From Notamacropus eugenii (Eukaryota; Chordata; Mammalia; Diprotodontia; Macropodidae), in contig NC_092872.1 in assembly GCF_028372415.1 (NCBI RefSeq), positions 90,378,575 to 90,442,574 of the forward strand: 64,000 bases of DNA. The letters run 5' to 3'. Below are positions 1-27,374 of the stretch, piece by piece. The notes under the pieces are model-generated. The model was not told where the DNA came from. It worked only from the letters and a program-made list of their open reading frames with translations, and did not search any database. How positions within the stretch are numbered: position 1 is the stretch's first letter; each line of letters opens with the position of its first letter. The translations under genes and the position numbers were made by a program.

Positions 1-1479
1 GCCAAAGCAGTTCACTCTCTGATTAGGCTCTACCTTAGTGGTAAGGCATTGAAGATTCACCCAGTGATGGGTTGCAGGCTCCAAAGGAACTTTTGGCCAT
101 GTTCGAGCAAGGTGATGAATTTTCAGCCACAAAAACATTTAGTTGGAAGCCTGCCTGAATTACAGAGGGGATCTGGTCTGCATAGGTGAAGGAAGTAGCC
201 ACACCTATGAAATTACAACTCCTTGAAGTACAGATTCTGTCAGGTGAGAACTAGGGAAATCGTAGCAGGTTAAACCAATCTCTCCCAACCCCTAGTTGTT
301 CAGCAGCAGCCAAATTCCACTCCTCTGTTTGTCCCTCCCTTGCTTGAGGGGGGCTGTTTGTCAATAGTGGGCCGAAGGGGCAGGGGAGTTGGAAAAGTTG
401 CTGTGGGAAACCAATTACAAAGGTCTCTTTGATCTTGGAAGAACTGGGTGTGGGGGAAAGAGAACATTTTACTTAAGAGATCATGAAATCCTATCAAAGT
501 CCCAGAGAGATTGTCTTTGCCTTAAATCCCCAAATGCCATTTCTGGCACAGGCTTTTTACTGTGTGATTCAGAAACTCAGAGTGGCAGTTTGCATGGAGG
601 CTTCCCAGGGACTGGGAGGTGGCCCCACCCCACCGGTCACCTCTCAGTAATTAGAATGATAGTTACAAGGGTCCCCAGAAAATATCTATCCTAACCCTCT
701 CCTTTCACTAGTGAGGAAAGAGGCAGGTCCGGAGAAGTTATGATTTGTCCCAAATCTCACAGCTAAGTGTAGCAGGACCTGTTATTTAGAGGCTAGAATC
801 ATAGACTTCAAGCAGGAAGGGATCTCTAAAGCCATGCCTTCCCCCTTCCCCAGCCCGTTTTACCGAGGAGGAAACCAGAGGTCCAGAGAGGATAACTGAT
901 TTGGCTAAGGTAAATCGGGGTGGCTTAGAGTCTGAGGATTTAGTCAAGCACATCTGTGACAATCTCTTTTACTTGTCTGCAAAATGAAGCCATTGGAGAT
1001 GGGGCTCAATGTCTCATGAGCTCTTTGAGGTCAGGGACTGTTTGGCATCTTTCCTTGTATTCCTTGTGACTTGAACATGGTAAGTGATTACTAAATACTT
1101 GTTGACTTGACTAAATGATCTCTGAGATCCATTCCAGCTCTACCAAGGTCTAATGAACGGCTGGATGGCAAACTAAAATTGGAGCACAGGTCCAATCTCT
1201 TCCACTAGAAAGATGCCACATCTCCTTCCCACCACCTACCCCCACCCCAGTACTTCCTCCGTTATGCTAGAAAAGTTGGTTTAGGGCATGTTCTCACCCA
1301 ACATCCTTGGGTGTGTTTTAAAACCCAGGAGCGTATTTTTTGGCTGGCGTGGTTGACTTAAACCTGTTTATAACATGTCAAAGGGATTTCAGACTTGCCT
1401 TGGAGTTTATTTTCTTCCACCACACGCGGGGAGTGGGGGGTGGGAAGGCGAACGACAAAGACCAAATAAAAGGGAGGGG
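1..1479. other. TEKT5 intron 4: old repeat fragments only
   Basis: No exon seen. Bases about 700-900 read as antisense MIR-type SINE remnants (gaggaaacc with lymph-like core motifs), and 1020-1110 resembles the 3' tail of an L2 element. The rest is unassigned unique sequence. Confidence 0.5.
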
Positions 1480-2450
1480 TGCTCCTGCGTCATGGGCTCC
1501 CCCAAGTCTCTGGCCCTGGTACCTGGGACTGCCGGAGGATTCTATATTGCAGAGCTGCGGAAGAAGTCATTGCATCCTCCTCCGCAGATGCGGTGCCGGC
1601 ACGGTTTCCCTCCCAAACACCCAACTCCATGGCAGCCCGCCTTTGGGGGCAGGCCCTGGGAATCCCCAGGTGCGAGGTGAGGCCTGGCAGCGGCTCTAGG
1701 CGAAGGGCGTGCCCTGCCCTGTCTCTGCCCGTCCCGGCCCACCCCGCCTGCGGAGCCCGGGAGCCTGGAGCGCCTGACTGCGCTCTCCCTGGTCAGACAG
1801 GGACAGAGCTCAGCAGGCGGCACTTTCGTTCTCCGGCTCTGCTCCCGAACTTGAAACTCCCGGGTCCACTCGCGGGCTCCCGGGAGTTTTACTAGCGGCT
1901 CCTTAACGGCCCAGCCGCCTCTCTCGCTTCGCATTATTCAGTCCCGTCTTGCTGCCTTTCCTCTACACCTACGGTTCCCCAGCACCCTCGGGCCCTCTTG
2001 GGGAAGATGACAGAAGCCCTACGCGGTTAAAGACACAAAGGCAGAGGTGCGCTGAACTGTGGGGAGGAGGAGGGGCTTAACACGTTCACCCCCAGCCCTG
2101 GGCTCTCCTCCGGGTCGCCTCGGAGAAGGCTGCCCATCCCAAGATCGTTCCCCCAGTTCCCGTCCCTCAGAGCTGCGATGCTGCCTGGGCCGCCCAGCAA
2201 GCCTGCCCAGCAGCGTGGAATTCGGGGAGCCGCCGGGACGCCTCCTCCGGGCAGCCCCCGGGGCGCCTCCTCCGGGCTCTGCAGCAGACATTAGGCTGCT
2301 TAAGGACGACTGCGGGCCCTGGCCCCCTGAGTGCCGACGTCAGCACCTCGCGCTGCCCATTCCTTGTCCGACCCATCACCCACAGCTTTGCAGCCACCGG
2401 AGCCAGCTGGCAGGCAGCCCCCACCCGACCTGCCAGGGCTAGTGGCAAAC
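1480..2450. promoter_or_regulatory. CpG-rich island inside TEKT5
   Basis: GC content and CpG density rise sharply here against an AT-rich background and fall again after about 2450. A TATA-like AATAAAAG lies at about 1464 and a TGCGTCAT box (CRE/AP-1-like) at about 1486, just before the island. A short direct repeat of CGCCTCCTCCGGGC occurs twice near 2238-2275. Several open frames cross the island but none resembles a known protein. It may be an alternative or antisense promoter, or an orphan CpG island. It is not the promoter of the canonical TEKT5 start, which lies at 18.1 kb. Confidence 0.55.
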
Positions 2451-18309
<15,859 letters not shown>

Positions 18310-18600
18310 AACCATTTTATTTGGTCAATAAGCATTTTTTTAAAAAAATAAGTTTTTTTTTTATCAATATCTTCCGTTTCTTACATCATCATAGTTACCC
18401 CAAGTAACTCTCTTCCTCCTCACATCCCATAAAACAAATAGTGTTATTTTAGAGAAAAAAAAAACTCAGCGCAATTGATCAATATGCTGGAAAGTCTGAA
18501 AACGTGTAATATGTAACACCTATGGACCTAACATCTCCACAAAGGGGTGGATTGGGGGGGAGGGGGTAATCCTTCATATCTCTTCTTTCAAATCCTGCCT
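18310..18600 (-). mobile_element. L1 3' UTR fragment
   Basis: Antisense L1 3' UTR. Segment 18350-18535 aligns by eye to 18640-18805 (each runs from a T-rich stretch through a catcatagttacccc/taccatagtatccc motif to an agtctg-and-tgtaa motif). The two 3' UTR copies in series imply two separate L1 insertions or a local duplication. Confidence 0.55.
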
Positions 18601-19430
18601 GATCTCTATAATTTTGTTACATTTACTTTTTAAATAAACTTTTATTGGTATTTTCTGGCGTTACCATAGTATCCCATGTGTTCCTCCACATCCCTCTGTC
18701 AAAGAGCCATTCCATATGACAGTGTTTTTAGAGAGGAAAAAAGGATCAGCACAATAGCACAACACTGTAAAAAGTCTACAAATGTGTGCAATTTATAACA
18801 CTAACATTTACTTTTGATTTTTTGGTGTGTACTTGTATTTTTTCATCTCTATTGTAATTACTATATGTAGATATAGAGATCTCTCTCTCTCTATATATAT
18901 ATATATACATATATATGCATATAGTTCTCTTGGTTCTGCTTACTTCATCATGCATCACTTTATATAAATCTTTCCATGCTTCTCTGTACTCATCATATAT
19001 ATCATTTCTTATAGCATAGTAATATCCCATTATATTCATGCACCACCATTTGCTTAATTATTCTTCAATGATGGTCATCGACTTTATTTCTAATTCTCAG
19101 CTACCACAAAAACCGCTGCTATAAATATTTTGGAGTATATAGGGATTTTCTTTTTATCAATGACTTCCATAATGTATCAGCCTAGTACTGGAGTATGAAC
19201 TTTATTTGAATAATTCATAATTTACGAAGGGTAGGCACTGTAGTTGAATAATTCTGAATGGCTTTACAAAATGATTGTACCACTTCACAGCTCCACTAAC
19301 AATGTACTAAAGTGACCATCATCCATAATTCATTCAGCATTTACTATAGACTCCTTTTTGTCTTTTTTATCTATTTGGAGGGTATGAGGTAAAGCTTGTT
19401 TTGATTCATATTTCTCTTCTTAATAATTTT

Positions 19431-20574
19431 GAGTATTCTTTTATCAAATTGTTTTCTTCAGTTAACTTGTGTATCTCCTTTTGTCCAATTGTTCCTTTTA
19501 AGGAATTATTTTCTCCAGTTAGGCTTTGTACTTCCTTTTCTATTTGTCCAATTTTCCTTTTAAATTTTTCGGTGAATTTTTTTTCATATTTTATAAGATT
19601 GTTGACCAGTTTTTCTTCTATTTCAATAATCTGGCTTTTAAAATCCTTCCTGAACTCTTCCAAGAATACTCTTTGACCTTGAGAACAGTTCATATTCCCT
19701 TCAGAAGTTTCTGATGGGAGCGCAATCTCAATGCTGACCTCTTTGGTATTCGTGTTTTGGTCCTTGTCCCCATAGAAAGATTCTATGGTCTTTTCTTTTC
19801 TGCTTTGCTTCTTACTCATAATGATCATCCTTTTCCTGGCTTTTAAAGTAGATCTCTGCTTCTGGGGCACAGGAGGCTCTGTCCCACAGTTCTTGTGCCT
19901 AGAACTTGAGGTTTTGTGTGTTGTGGTCTCTGGATCTTTCAGCTAGAAGCTAAAATGCTGCAGCTTACCTGGTGCTGAGCTAGGTGATGTTGGAAAGCAG
20001 AGGCCAGGTGAAGTCTTTTTAGGTTTCCCCAGAGTTACCCTGGACTTAGCTGTGTTAAGTGTGGGGCAGAGGTTGTCTGGCCACAGGATGTCTCCTCTGC
20101 TGAGCTAGAGCTAGGTAGGCAAGCTCAGCGATTGGTGATCTCATCTGTGCTAGTGTCTTCTCAATTTCCCTGGGGTGCTGAGGCATGCCTGGGGTCCTGG
20201 TATTGGCGGTTGCAGGCTCAAGATCTCCTCCCAGTTTGCTGAGGTGAGGCTGTCTAGGAAAGCTCCAATCCTGCACTGGTCTCCTTTAGCCATAGCAAGA
20301 GAGACTTTCCTTTGCAATTTTCCTAGCCTCACAGACTAAGAGACTATTTAATCCTTCAGCTGATCCCACTGTTCAAGGATTTTTCCTGTGGAAATATTCT
20401 CTGGGCTCTTCAGGGTCAACAAAGGGAGGAAAACAGCAATTACTGACCACTCCACTATCTTGGCTCCCGGAAGTTCAAGTAGGTGACTTACATAAATTTA
20501 ATCTGCTGGCTGATAGTCTCAGGAGCAGATGCTACAATTACCTGGGGTTCTGCGGTTCTCTCTCAATTTGGAGT
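19431..20574 (-). mobile_element. L1 5' UTR plus ORF1 coiled coil inserted in the older L1
   Basis: Minus-strand piece with an L1 5' end (gagccaagatagtgga near 20470) and an ORF1 beginning near 19870. The ORF reads MIIMSKKQSRKEKTIESFYG and continues into E/K/N heptads, stopping before the RRM. Flanks look like an imperfect target duplication (AATACTCCAAA and AATACTCAAAA on the minus strand), and the 3' end sits at an A-run. That would fit priming from an internal A-rich site in ORF1, so a 3'-shortened insert. The older L1 continues on both sides. Confidence 0.5.
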
Positions 20575-21065
20575 ATTGTTTCATGTGATTGTGAATATTT
20601 TGCAATTCTTTTGAGAACTATTTTTTTTCATATCTTTTGGATAAAAACTCTCATTTTAATATGAACATTTTTTCCATTTGACCTTCCTTTTTTTAGCCTA
20701 AATGTGTTAATTTTGTCTACTAAATTGAATAATCAGAGTTATCTATTTTATCTTTTCTAATTGCCTCTATCTCTTATTTGTTTAAGAATACATTTCCTAC
20801 TCATAGCTATGAGAAGGATATCATCTGTTTTGCTTCTAATTTGTGTGTGTGTGTATGTGTGTAGTATGCTTTTTAACATTAAGGTCACACATCTATCTAG
20901 AATATATTATGGAATACAGTGTAAGGTGTTGATCTAAATCTCATTTCTACCAGACTACTTTCCAATTTTCCCAGGAGTTTTTGTCCAATAGGTGATTTGT
21001 GTTTTCCTCTTTATCAAACACAGAGTCATTAAATTCTATTGTTTCTGATTTTCTATTGTCTAGTT

Positions 21066-21265
21066 CAGAGGTGGGGAACCTGTGGCCTTGAGGCTGCATG
21101 TAGCCCTCTAGGTCCTCAAGTGCTACCCTTTGACTGAATCCAGTCTTCTTCTTAATCATCTTAATAAAAGGATTTGTTCTACAAAACTTGAACTCAGTCA
21201 AAAGGCTGCACCCAAGGACCTAGAAGGCCACTTGTGGCCTAAGGGCCACAGGTTTTCCTCCTCTG
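21066..21265. mobile_element. Palindromic hAT-type MITE, 200 bp
   Basis: The two halves are inverted copies of each other: the left starts CAGAGGTGGGGAACCTGTGG, and the right ends with the complement of the same terminal repeat. The inner arms repeat (cctctaggtcctcaagtgct against a matching inverted arm). The whole can fold into one long hairpin. The left flank GTCTAGTT resembles the hAT target consensus NTCTAGAN; the right flank is too changed to confirm the 8 bp duplication. It sits inside the old L1. Confidence 0.8.
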
Positions 21266-21638
21266 ATGCATTCTGCTGCATTGATCTCTCCATTTTTTTA
21301 TCCAATACTAGGTGGTTTTGATGATTGCTACTTTATAATATAGTTTGAGGTCTGAAAGTATTGTTCCCCCTTCATCCTTATTTCTTTTCATCACATCTCC
21401 TGATAGTCTAAATTTTTTGATTTGACAAGTGAATTCCATTATTATTTTATCAAATTGTATAAAGTATCCCTTTGGTAATTTGACTCAAACGGAGTTATAA
21501 TAAAGAAATCCTACATTACAAATGGGTCAAAGAACAGATGAAACAACTGATAACTATGGGAAGGAAAATTATAATGATGAAACAACATAACAAAATTTCT
21601 GGGATGCAATTAAAGTAGTTTTCATGGGGTCAATATTA

Positions 21639-22131
21639 TAGTCATAAAAACATTCATTGTGGTGGGTGAAAGATGAAATGACTAAGAAAAACACAGTTTT
21701 GGTTTTCTGGACATATTGATTTATAATTGCTAAATAAATATTGCCAAATAAACCAGGACCAGATCTCCTCAACTTAGGGCTGGAACCCAATACAGGGAGG
21801 AAGAGATTTTTATACATTAAAAGCAATTAATTAAATAAGGTCAATTAATTAAAAGGATACAACATTTGGTAATCTGATTTCTAGTTGGAAGAAAGGTTAG
21901 GAACTTTCCAACTTCAGAGGGGGAGAGTGAATGTTAAATGAAGAATTAGATAGTAATAACACAAAGATGCAAAGTAAAAGTTTCTAATTAAATGGAGATG
22001 AGGCTCTAATTAAAAGCAGAAGAGATCTGGTTCCATTTCGGGGGGGAAATTGACATGTATTGCTTAATAAATTGATATGCTCAAAAGACCAAACCTTTGA
22101 TTTCCTCAGTCATTTCTTCTTCTGCACACCC
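21639..22131. mobile_element. 0.49 kb insertion in L1 ORF2, LTR-like, family unknown
   Basis: The L1 ORF2 reading stops at about 21638 and resumes at about 22140. The two sides share CAATATTA (21631-21638 and 22132-22139), a possible 8 bp target duplication. The interior is AT-rich with no coding sequence. Imperfect TGTGG...CCCCA ends near 21658 and 22134 would also allow a solo LTR with different boundaries. No family was recognised. Confidence 0.35.
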
Positions 22132-22670
22132 CAATATTAACAAAATAGAAAAAGAGAGTATTAATGAACTGAATATACATTTCAAAAAAATTAGGAAGTC
22201 AACAAAAAACTAAAATAAGCACAAAAATTTAAAAATTAGAGGGGGAGATAAATAAGTTGGGAACAAAAGTCTTACAAAAATAGTAAATAAAATTAGAAAC
22301 TGGTTCTTTGAAAAAAACTAATAAAATTGATAAATCCTTAACTAATCTCAATAAAAAGGAAAGAACAGAAAATACAATAAATAAAATAGCAAGTAGCAAA
22401 ATAATAAATAAATAGCAGAATAATACTATTATATAATATGGATGACATTAATAAATAAAAAGAATAATCAGAATATATCATGCATATTTATATGCTAAGA
22501 AAACTGAAGACACAAAAGAAATAGAGGAATACTTTCAAAATGTATATATTGCCCAAATTATCAGAAGACCAGATAGAGATCTTAAATAACCCCATCTCAG
22601 AAAGGAAAATCTATCTAGCTATAAAGGAACTGTCAAAGAAAACAGCTCCTGAATCTGACAGATTTGTGCC

Positions 22671-23590
22671 CCTTTCCAAAAAGGATTTTTCTCACTTTTT
22701 TCATTATTCATCCTCCATCTCTCTCTACTCTAAACCCTCATACTCTGATTCATGACTCGTATAATTATCTGGTCTCTATTTTCTCTAAATTCCTCATGCA
22801 ATCAAAACTTCCAAAGTATCCATTCTACATTCTCCCCTCTAGGCTGTAACTGTCACTACTTTGTAGAGCTTGCCCTGTGGATTCCCTTTTTCCATTGTGA
22901 CTCACTATCAGAACAATGCCAGTTATTTCAGGTGTCAAAGAGGACAATGCCCCATTGTAAGACTCAACCAAGTTCCCAAATATGAAGCCTACCACCGATC
23001 TATACTCTCCTTTGATTGCCATTCTTTTTTCCATATTTGCCTCAAAATCTCCTCAGTGGGTCCATGTTCTCCTAATCCCTCAGATGCCAGTTGCCTTCAG
23101 GACTTCCAGCTCTCCCCTCCCCCAAGGTAGAACAAGTAGACTTTCCAAGCACCCAATTCTCCAGGTCACACCCAGCACAAGGTCCCCATCTCCCTTTATA
23201 AGCCATCTCTCTTCACCCATAGGGGCATTCATCAGTGGAGCCCTCTTTGACCACCAAATAAAGACCTCCTACCTTCCACCCCCTTTTTCATCCTTCTCCT
23301 TCCTCCTTCCCGTATAGGTTCTTCTCTTTCTGAGACCATAGGAGTCACCTTCATCTCTTTGCTACCTCTCAGTTTGATCCCTTGTTTCCCTCTGCCCCTT
23401 TCATGTACTCTCCCACCTTGTAATGTAATCACAAAACAAACAAAAAATAACATTTATTCACCTATAGGCAGGGTGTCACCAGGTACTGCCCGTAATGCTC
23501 CAGTCTTCCTTTTCACTGTTACTTCTACCAGAAGTACTTCTTCCTTCACTCTTGTCTCCTTCTGTATATCTAGAAAGAGTTATCTCTACT
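22671..23590. other. Unassigned pyrimidine-rich stretch with LTR-like signals
   Basis: It lies between two L1 fragments and belongs to neither. A TATAAG at about 23198 is followed about 60 bases later by AATAAA at about 23260, a spacing seen in LTR U3-R regions. Several short plus-strand open frames exist but none resembles a known protein. Possibly a fossil solo LTR; boundaries and family not determined. Confidence 0.25.
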
Positions 23591-25140
23591 GTTGGTCAGT
23601 TGCTTTTGCTATCACTGGCAGCTACATTTATTCATTCTTCCCGTATTTCTATTGTTTAGGGTATTCAAAAAGCAAATAATCTCTTCAGTTCTGGTTTTTC
23701 TGTATAAAAATGTTTCAAACATCTCTTTATTGTTAAACACCATCTTTTTTCATGTATGGTTAAGCTTAGATTTGCAATGAGGCCATTCTGAGTTCCCTTG
23801 CTCTTTGGAACATATTTTTCTATTCCCTCCTACATTTTCTGGTGGGTGCAGAATAGTCTAATGTTATTCAAATCTCTTTTCCTTTGTATTTGAAAGTTTT
23901 TCTCCTGATCACTTGCAGAACTTGTTTCTGAACTGAATAGTTCAATTTAACCACTATGTCTCAAAGTTTGCAGTATATTTCATTTTCTGTGTTCAGAAGT
24001 TCTGAGCAGTTCTTCTCTACTATTTCTTGCATAATGGTCCTAAGGATTTTTGTCCTGTCTTTTTTCTTTTCTAGGAGAATTATGATCCTTAGATTGTCTC
24101 TATACATTCGATCTTCAAGATTAGCATGTTTTGCTTGCATAATGAGCATATTTTCTTTTAATGTTATTGTTTTTTGCTTCTCTTCTAAATTGTCCCTCAC
24201 TTCTGTATATTTGTACTGCCAATTAATTATTCTCCCTTTTATTTCTTTAGTGAGATTTGCCATTAAAGATGACAGTTTTTTCTATTCTACCCATTACTTT
24301 TGGTATTCAGGCCATAAATTCTGTTCTTATCATTCAAGTTTCTCTTTTGAATCACTCAGAAACATTGCATTGGGGTTTCATGTTCTCCTCATATTCTACC
24401 AGGTCCTCTGTCTCATCAAGTGTTGGATCATTTTCCTTCATTTTGTAGTAGTTATTCATAGATGCCAGAACATATTTACTAGATTTGGAGGTACTATTTT
24501 CTTCTGTTACTGTTTTTCCTGCTCATTTGTCTATGTTCAAGGTCTTTGAGCTTTCTTCTTCCTGAAAATTTTGGTAACTTCAGTGTTTCTTTCCCATTCA
24601 TTTTCCTTATCACTCACTTTCTAACTCCCTCCCCTCTGAATGTGGTTTCCCTGGGGGCTGGATCTCAAAGAATCTTACTTAGCCTTCTCTCATTCTGGGC
24701 AATTTATGGTTCACCAACCTAGGTCTCTACCCTAGATTAATTTTTGGTTGTCAGAACTGGCCTTAGATGGATTCTATGATTTTTCCTTCAGTGTTGCACA
24801 GCTGATACCTGAGATCCTGTCCTTGGTATCCTCACTGTCTCTGGTCCTTAGTTCTCTAGCCCAGAACCAGAGACTCAGAGGTCTAAAGCACTAGTGCTAT
24901 AGGGTTGTGGTCACTGGTGGGTTTTTGCTCCTGAAGGGCTGCAAATATGCTGATTGGCTCTCATGACCCAGGCAAATTTCTGCAGCCTAGAGCCGACATC
25001 TCTCAGGAAAGAGAAAGGGAGACTAGGTTGTGCAGGGGATTTTTGTCGTAAGCCTATGTCAGTTGCTTGAGGCTGCTAGTGCATCCTTGCTGATGGTAGT
25101 ATGGGAGATGGTGGAGGAGTATTGAGAAAACTCAGGATTA
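23590..25140 (-). mobile_element. Old L1 copy: 5' region, ORF1 and ORF1-ORF2 spacer
   Basis: Minus-strand ORF1 pieces: the coil and RRM start (NLEDRMYRDNLRIIILLEKK) and IMQEIVEKNCSELLN, then a C-terminal-domain-like piece near 23790-23950. It matches the plus-strand copy at 36550-38480 over its whole length, including the 5' region (taaattgcccagaatgagag-type motif near 24690) and the spacer near 23640-23720. Truncated before ORF2. Strongly diverged. Confidence 0.65.
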
Positions 25141-26384
25141 GTGAGTCAGTTTATGGGGATTTTTTGGGGGGGAGGGGTTAACCTTATTTTAGATTCTGGT
25201 TGTCCTAGACCTAGAGATAAATAATATTGCTTTATCTTTGGCCCATAATTTCTGTTTTGGAGAATTTGCTTACATGCCCTGGAAGTTAAATGAGCATTTG
25301 TTGTACGATTACCATATATGTACTGTGCTAAGTGCTATGGAAACAAACAAAAAAATAAAGTAAAAAGTACAAAAACATTCTCCACCCTTAAGGCGTATGT
25401 ATTTTAATGGGAGATGGGGAATAACATGTAAATAGCTAGTATATGTATGCAATCAGAGTATATACTTCCCCTATATTTATGAGTGTATATACACATATGT
25501 GTGTGCAATATATCAAAAATGTCTAATGTCATTATCCAATGTCACACACCTGTTGTTCCCCAGTTGTGCAAAGGATTTGAATTTGTCAAGGGCAATTAGG
25601 TCCTCTCTTTCATTCTCCCCTTTACCATCTCAGTCTTTGTGAAGAGTGGTTCAAAATTAAAAGGGGATGCTATGAAGCTTTTGTAACCCCAAGTTTCCTT
25701 CCAAATGTAGTGGTTCCAGGGAGGAATTTCTTTGGTCAATGTAGATCAGCATTTTTCAGTAATTTATATTATTAGAGAATTGCCTAGGGTGCAGTTGGAA
25801 ATCAGAAGTGGATGATGAATGCTGGTCTTCCTTTCTCTCAGGCCAGCTCCCAAACCACTAGGTCTCTCTCAGTAACTCTATCATAATTAAGGAGTGGATA
25901 GATAATCTTTGTATCTATTTTCCAGTAGGATAAATATATAACATTCACCCTTTGGAAAACTAATATGGAGACCTTTAAATGATTTGAGTTGGACTAGATT
26001 ACTTCTTAGGTTCCTTTGAGCTCTATAGTCTAAGATCTATTTTGTGAAACTGCCATTTTAGGGGGAGGCAAGCATGATGTGAAGAGAGAAATTTTTAATA
26101 GATTTTTGTTTGAAACAGAACAAGAAAAGTGGTTGCAGAAGCTGATTTTACAGTAGTCCTTATTAGTAGATTACTATATTAGATAACCATTGGCTTGAAA
26201 TCATGTATTTGAAAACTGGAAATTAAGCTGAGTTGTGGAGGATTGGATCAGACACTCAGATCTAGGTTAAATTTATTGAGCTATCATTATAGCTCAGGTT
26301 TTATTTTTGTTTTACTATGAGTCTGGGTTCCAGAGCAGTACAGGATCTGACTATAGACCCACAAATACTCATGAACTTTTTTTT
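25141..26384. other. Intergenic: L2 and CR1/L3 tails, otherwise unassigned
   Basis: An antisense L2 3' end with its adjoining UTR is at about 25300-25440 (tactgtgctaagtgctatgg). A CR1/L3-type 3' tail is at about 25950-26045 (gttggactagattacttct). Nothing gene-like. Confidence 0.45.
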
Positions 26385-26511
26385 GGAGGTAATCAGAGTT
26401 AAATGACTTGCCCAGGGTCACATAACTAGTAAATGTCTGAGGCCAGATTTGAACTCCTGTCTTCATTACTCCAGGGCCAGTGCTCTATCCACTGTACCAC
26501 CTAGCTGCCCC
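26385..26511 (-). mobile_element. tRNA-derived marsupial SINE fragment
   Basis: Antisense head and core: cccagggtcacataactagt, then ctgtaccacctagctgcccc, the complement of the ggggcagctaggtgg head. The 3' portion is missing or too changed to see. Confidence 0.75.
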
Positions 26512-26703
26512 AGGAACCTAAGAATTCTTGACCACCTTTTGTAGTGTGTCAGCAGCGAGCATTATAGAGTAACAACAGAGGGAAATGTGAGAGACTATGA
26601 GACCAACCCAGCTGAGCAACTGAAAATTTCCTAGACCCTTCCGTGGCTATTTTCTTGTAGTATCTCACAGAAACAACCATTCCCACTACCACCACCACCA
26701 CCA

Positions 26704-26742
<39 letters not shown>
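26704..26742. repeat. (AC)n microsatellite
   Basis: About 19 uninterrupted AC units, preceded by a short CCA-rich stretch. Confidence 0.95.
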
Positions 26743-26745
<3 letters not shown>

Positions 26746-27129
26746 ATTGTGATTTTCAAAATTGATTGTCATGTCTACAATTTGACATGTCTACATCACC
26801 ACTGATTGTATCACTGACCTGGTCTGCTTTCTCTGCTTTATCTAAGGTGCAGGTACTCCTTCTTGGATTCATTTTCAGTACCCTAGACATCCTAAACCAT
26901 TATAGCCGTTGCTATAGCTTGCTATAGCTATATTGCTAATAAGCTACTAATAGCAACACTACGACATACGAGACAGACATATCATTTTAGGAATAAAAAC
27001 CAGATGGTGAACTGACTAGGCAGAATGGGTAATTAGGGAAAATTCAAGAATATGGATAGTAACTTCAGTGAGCTTATAGGTTATAAAAACCTGGGAAGAA
27101 AGTACAGATTCTGTACTCTACCCAAGAGA

Positions 27130-27374
27130 ATTACTTTCTTTCTTTCCTTCCTTCTTTCTTTCCTTCTTCCTTTCTTTCTTTTTCTTTCTTTCTTTCTTTC
27201 TTCCTTCCTTCCTTCCCCCTTTCTTTTTCATTCTTCCTTCCTTCCTTTCTTTCTTTTTCTTCCTTCCTTCCTTCCTTCCTTCCTTCCTTCCTTCCTTCCT
27301 TCCTTTCTTTCTTTCTTTCTTTCTTTCCTTCCTTCCTTCCTTCTTTCTATCTTTCTTTCTTTCTTTCTTTTTTC
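27130..27374. repeat. (TTTC)n/(CTTC)n microsatellite
   Basis: Nearly 250 bp of polypyrimidine tetranucleotide repeats in alternating TTTC and TTCC blocks. It creates a meaningless F/L/S-rich open frame. Such mirror-like pyrimidine tracts can adopt triplex structures. Confidence 0.95.

Larger units (their letters stand above)
18600..22670 (-). mobile_element. Old L1 copy, twin-primed and hit by later insertions
   Basis: Bases 18600-19430 and 20575-21465 read on the minus strand as the 3' UTR and C-terminal half of L1 ORF2; the plus strand has the familiar cattgatctctccattttt and gcaattcttttgagaacta motifs. Bases 21470-22670 switch to the plus strand and encode the ORF2 linker and early reverse transcriptase. 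Recognisable pieces are ISGMQLK (L1: NLWDAAK), IRNWFFEKTNKIDKSLTNL and LSEDQIEILNNPISERKIYL. A 5' segment inverted against the 3' segment is the signature of twin priming. Three later insertions are listed separately. Many stops; not active. Confidence 0.6.

Noticed and set aside
1479-1934. Overlapping open frames of 130-138 codons on both strands in the CpG island
   Set aside because: GC-rich sequence lacks stop codons by chance. No recognisable domain, and no splice-bounded conservation could be judged.
23956-24549. 197-codon hydrophobic open frame on the plus strand, looking like a membrane protein
   Set aside because: It is antisense to L1 ORF1; A-rich coding sequence gives F/S/L-rich complements. 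No real protein signal.
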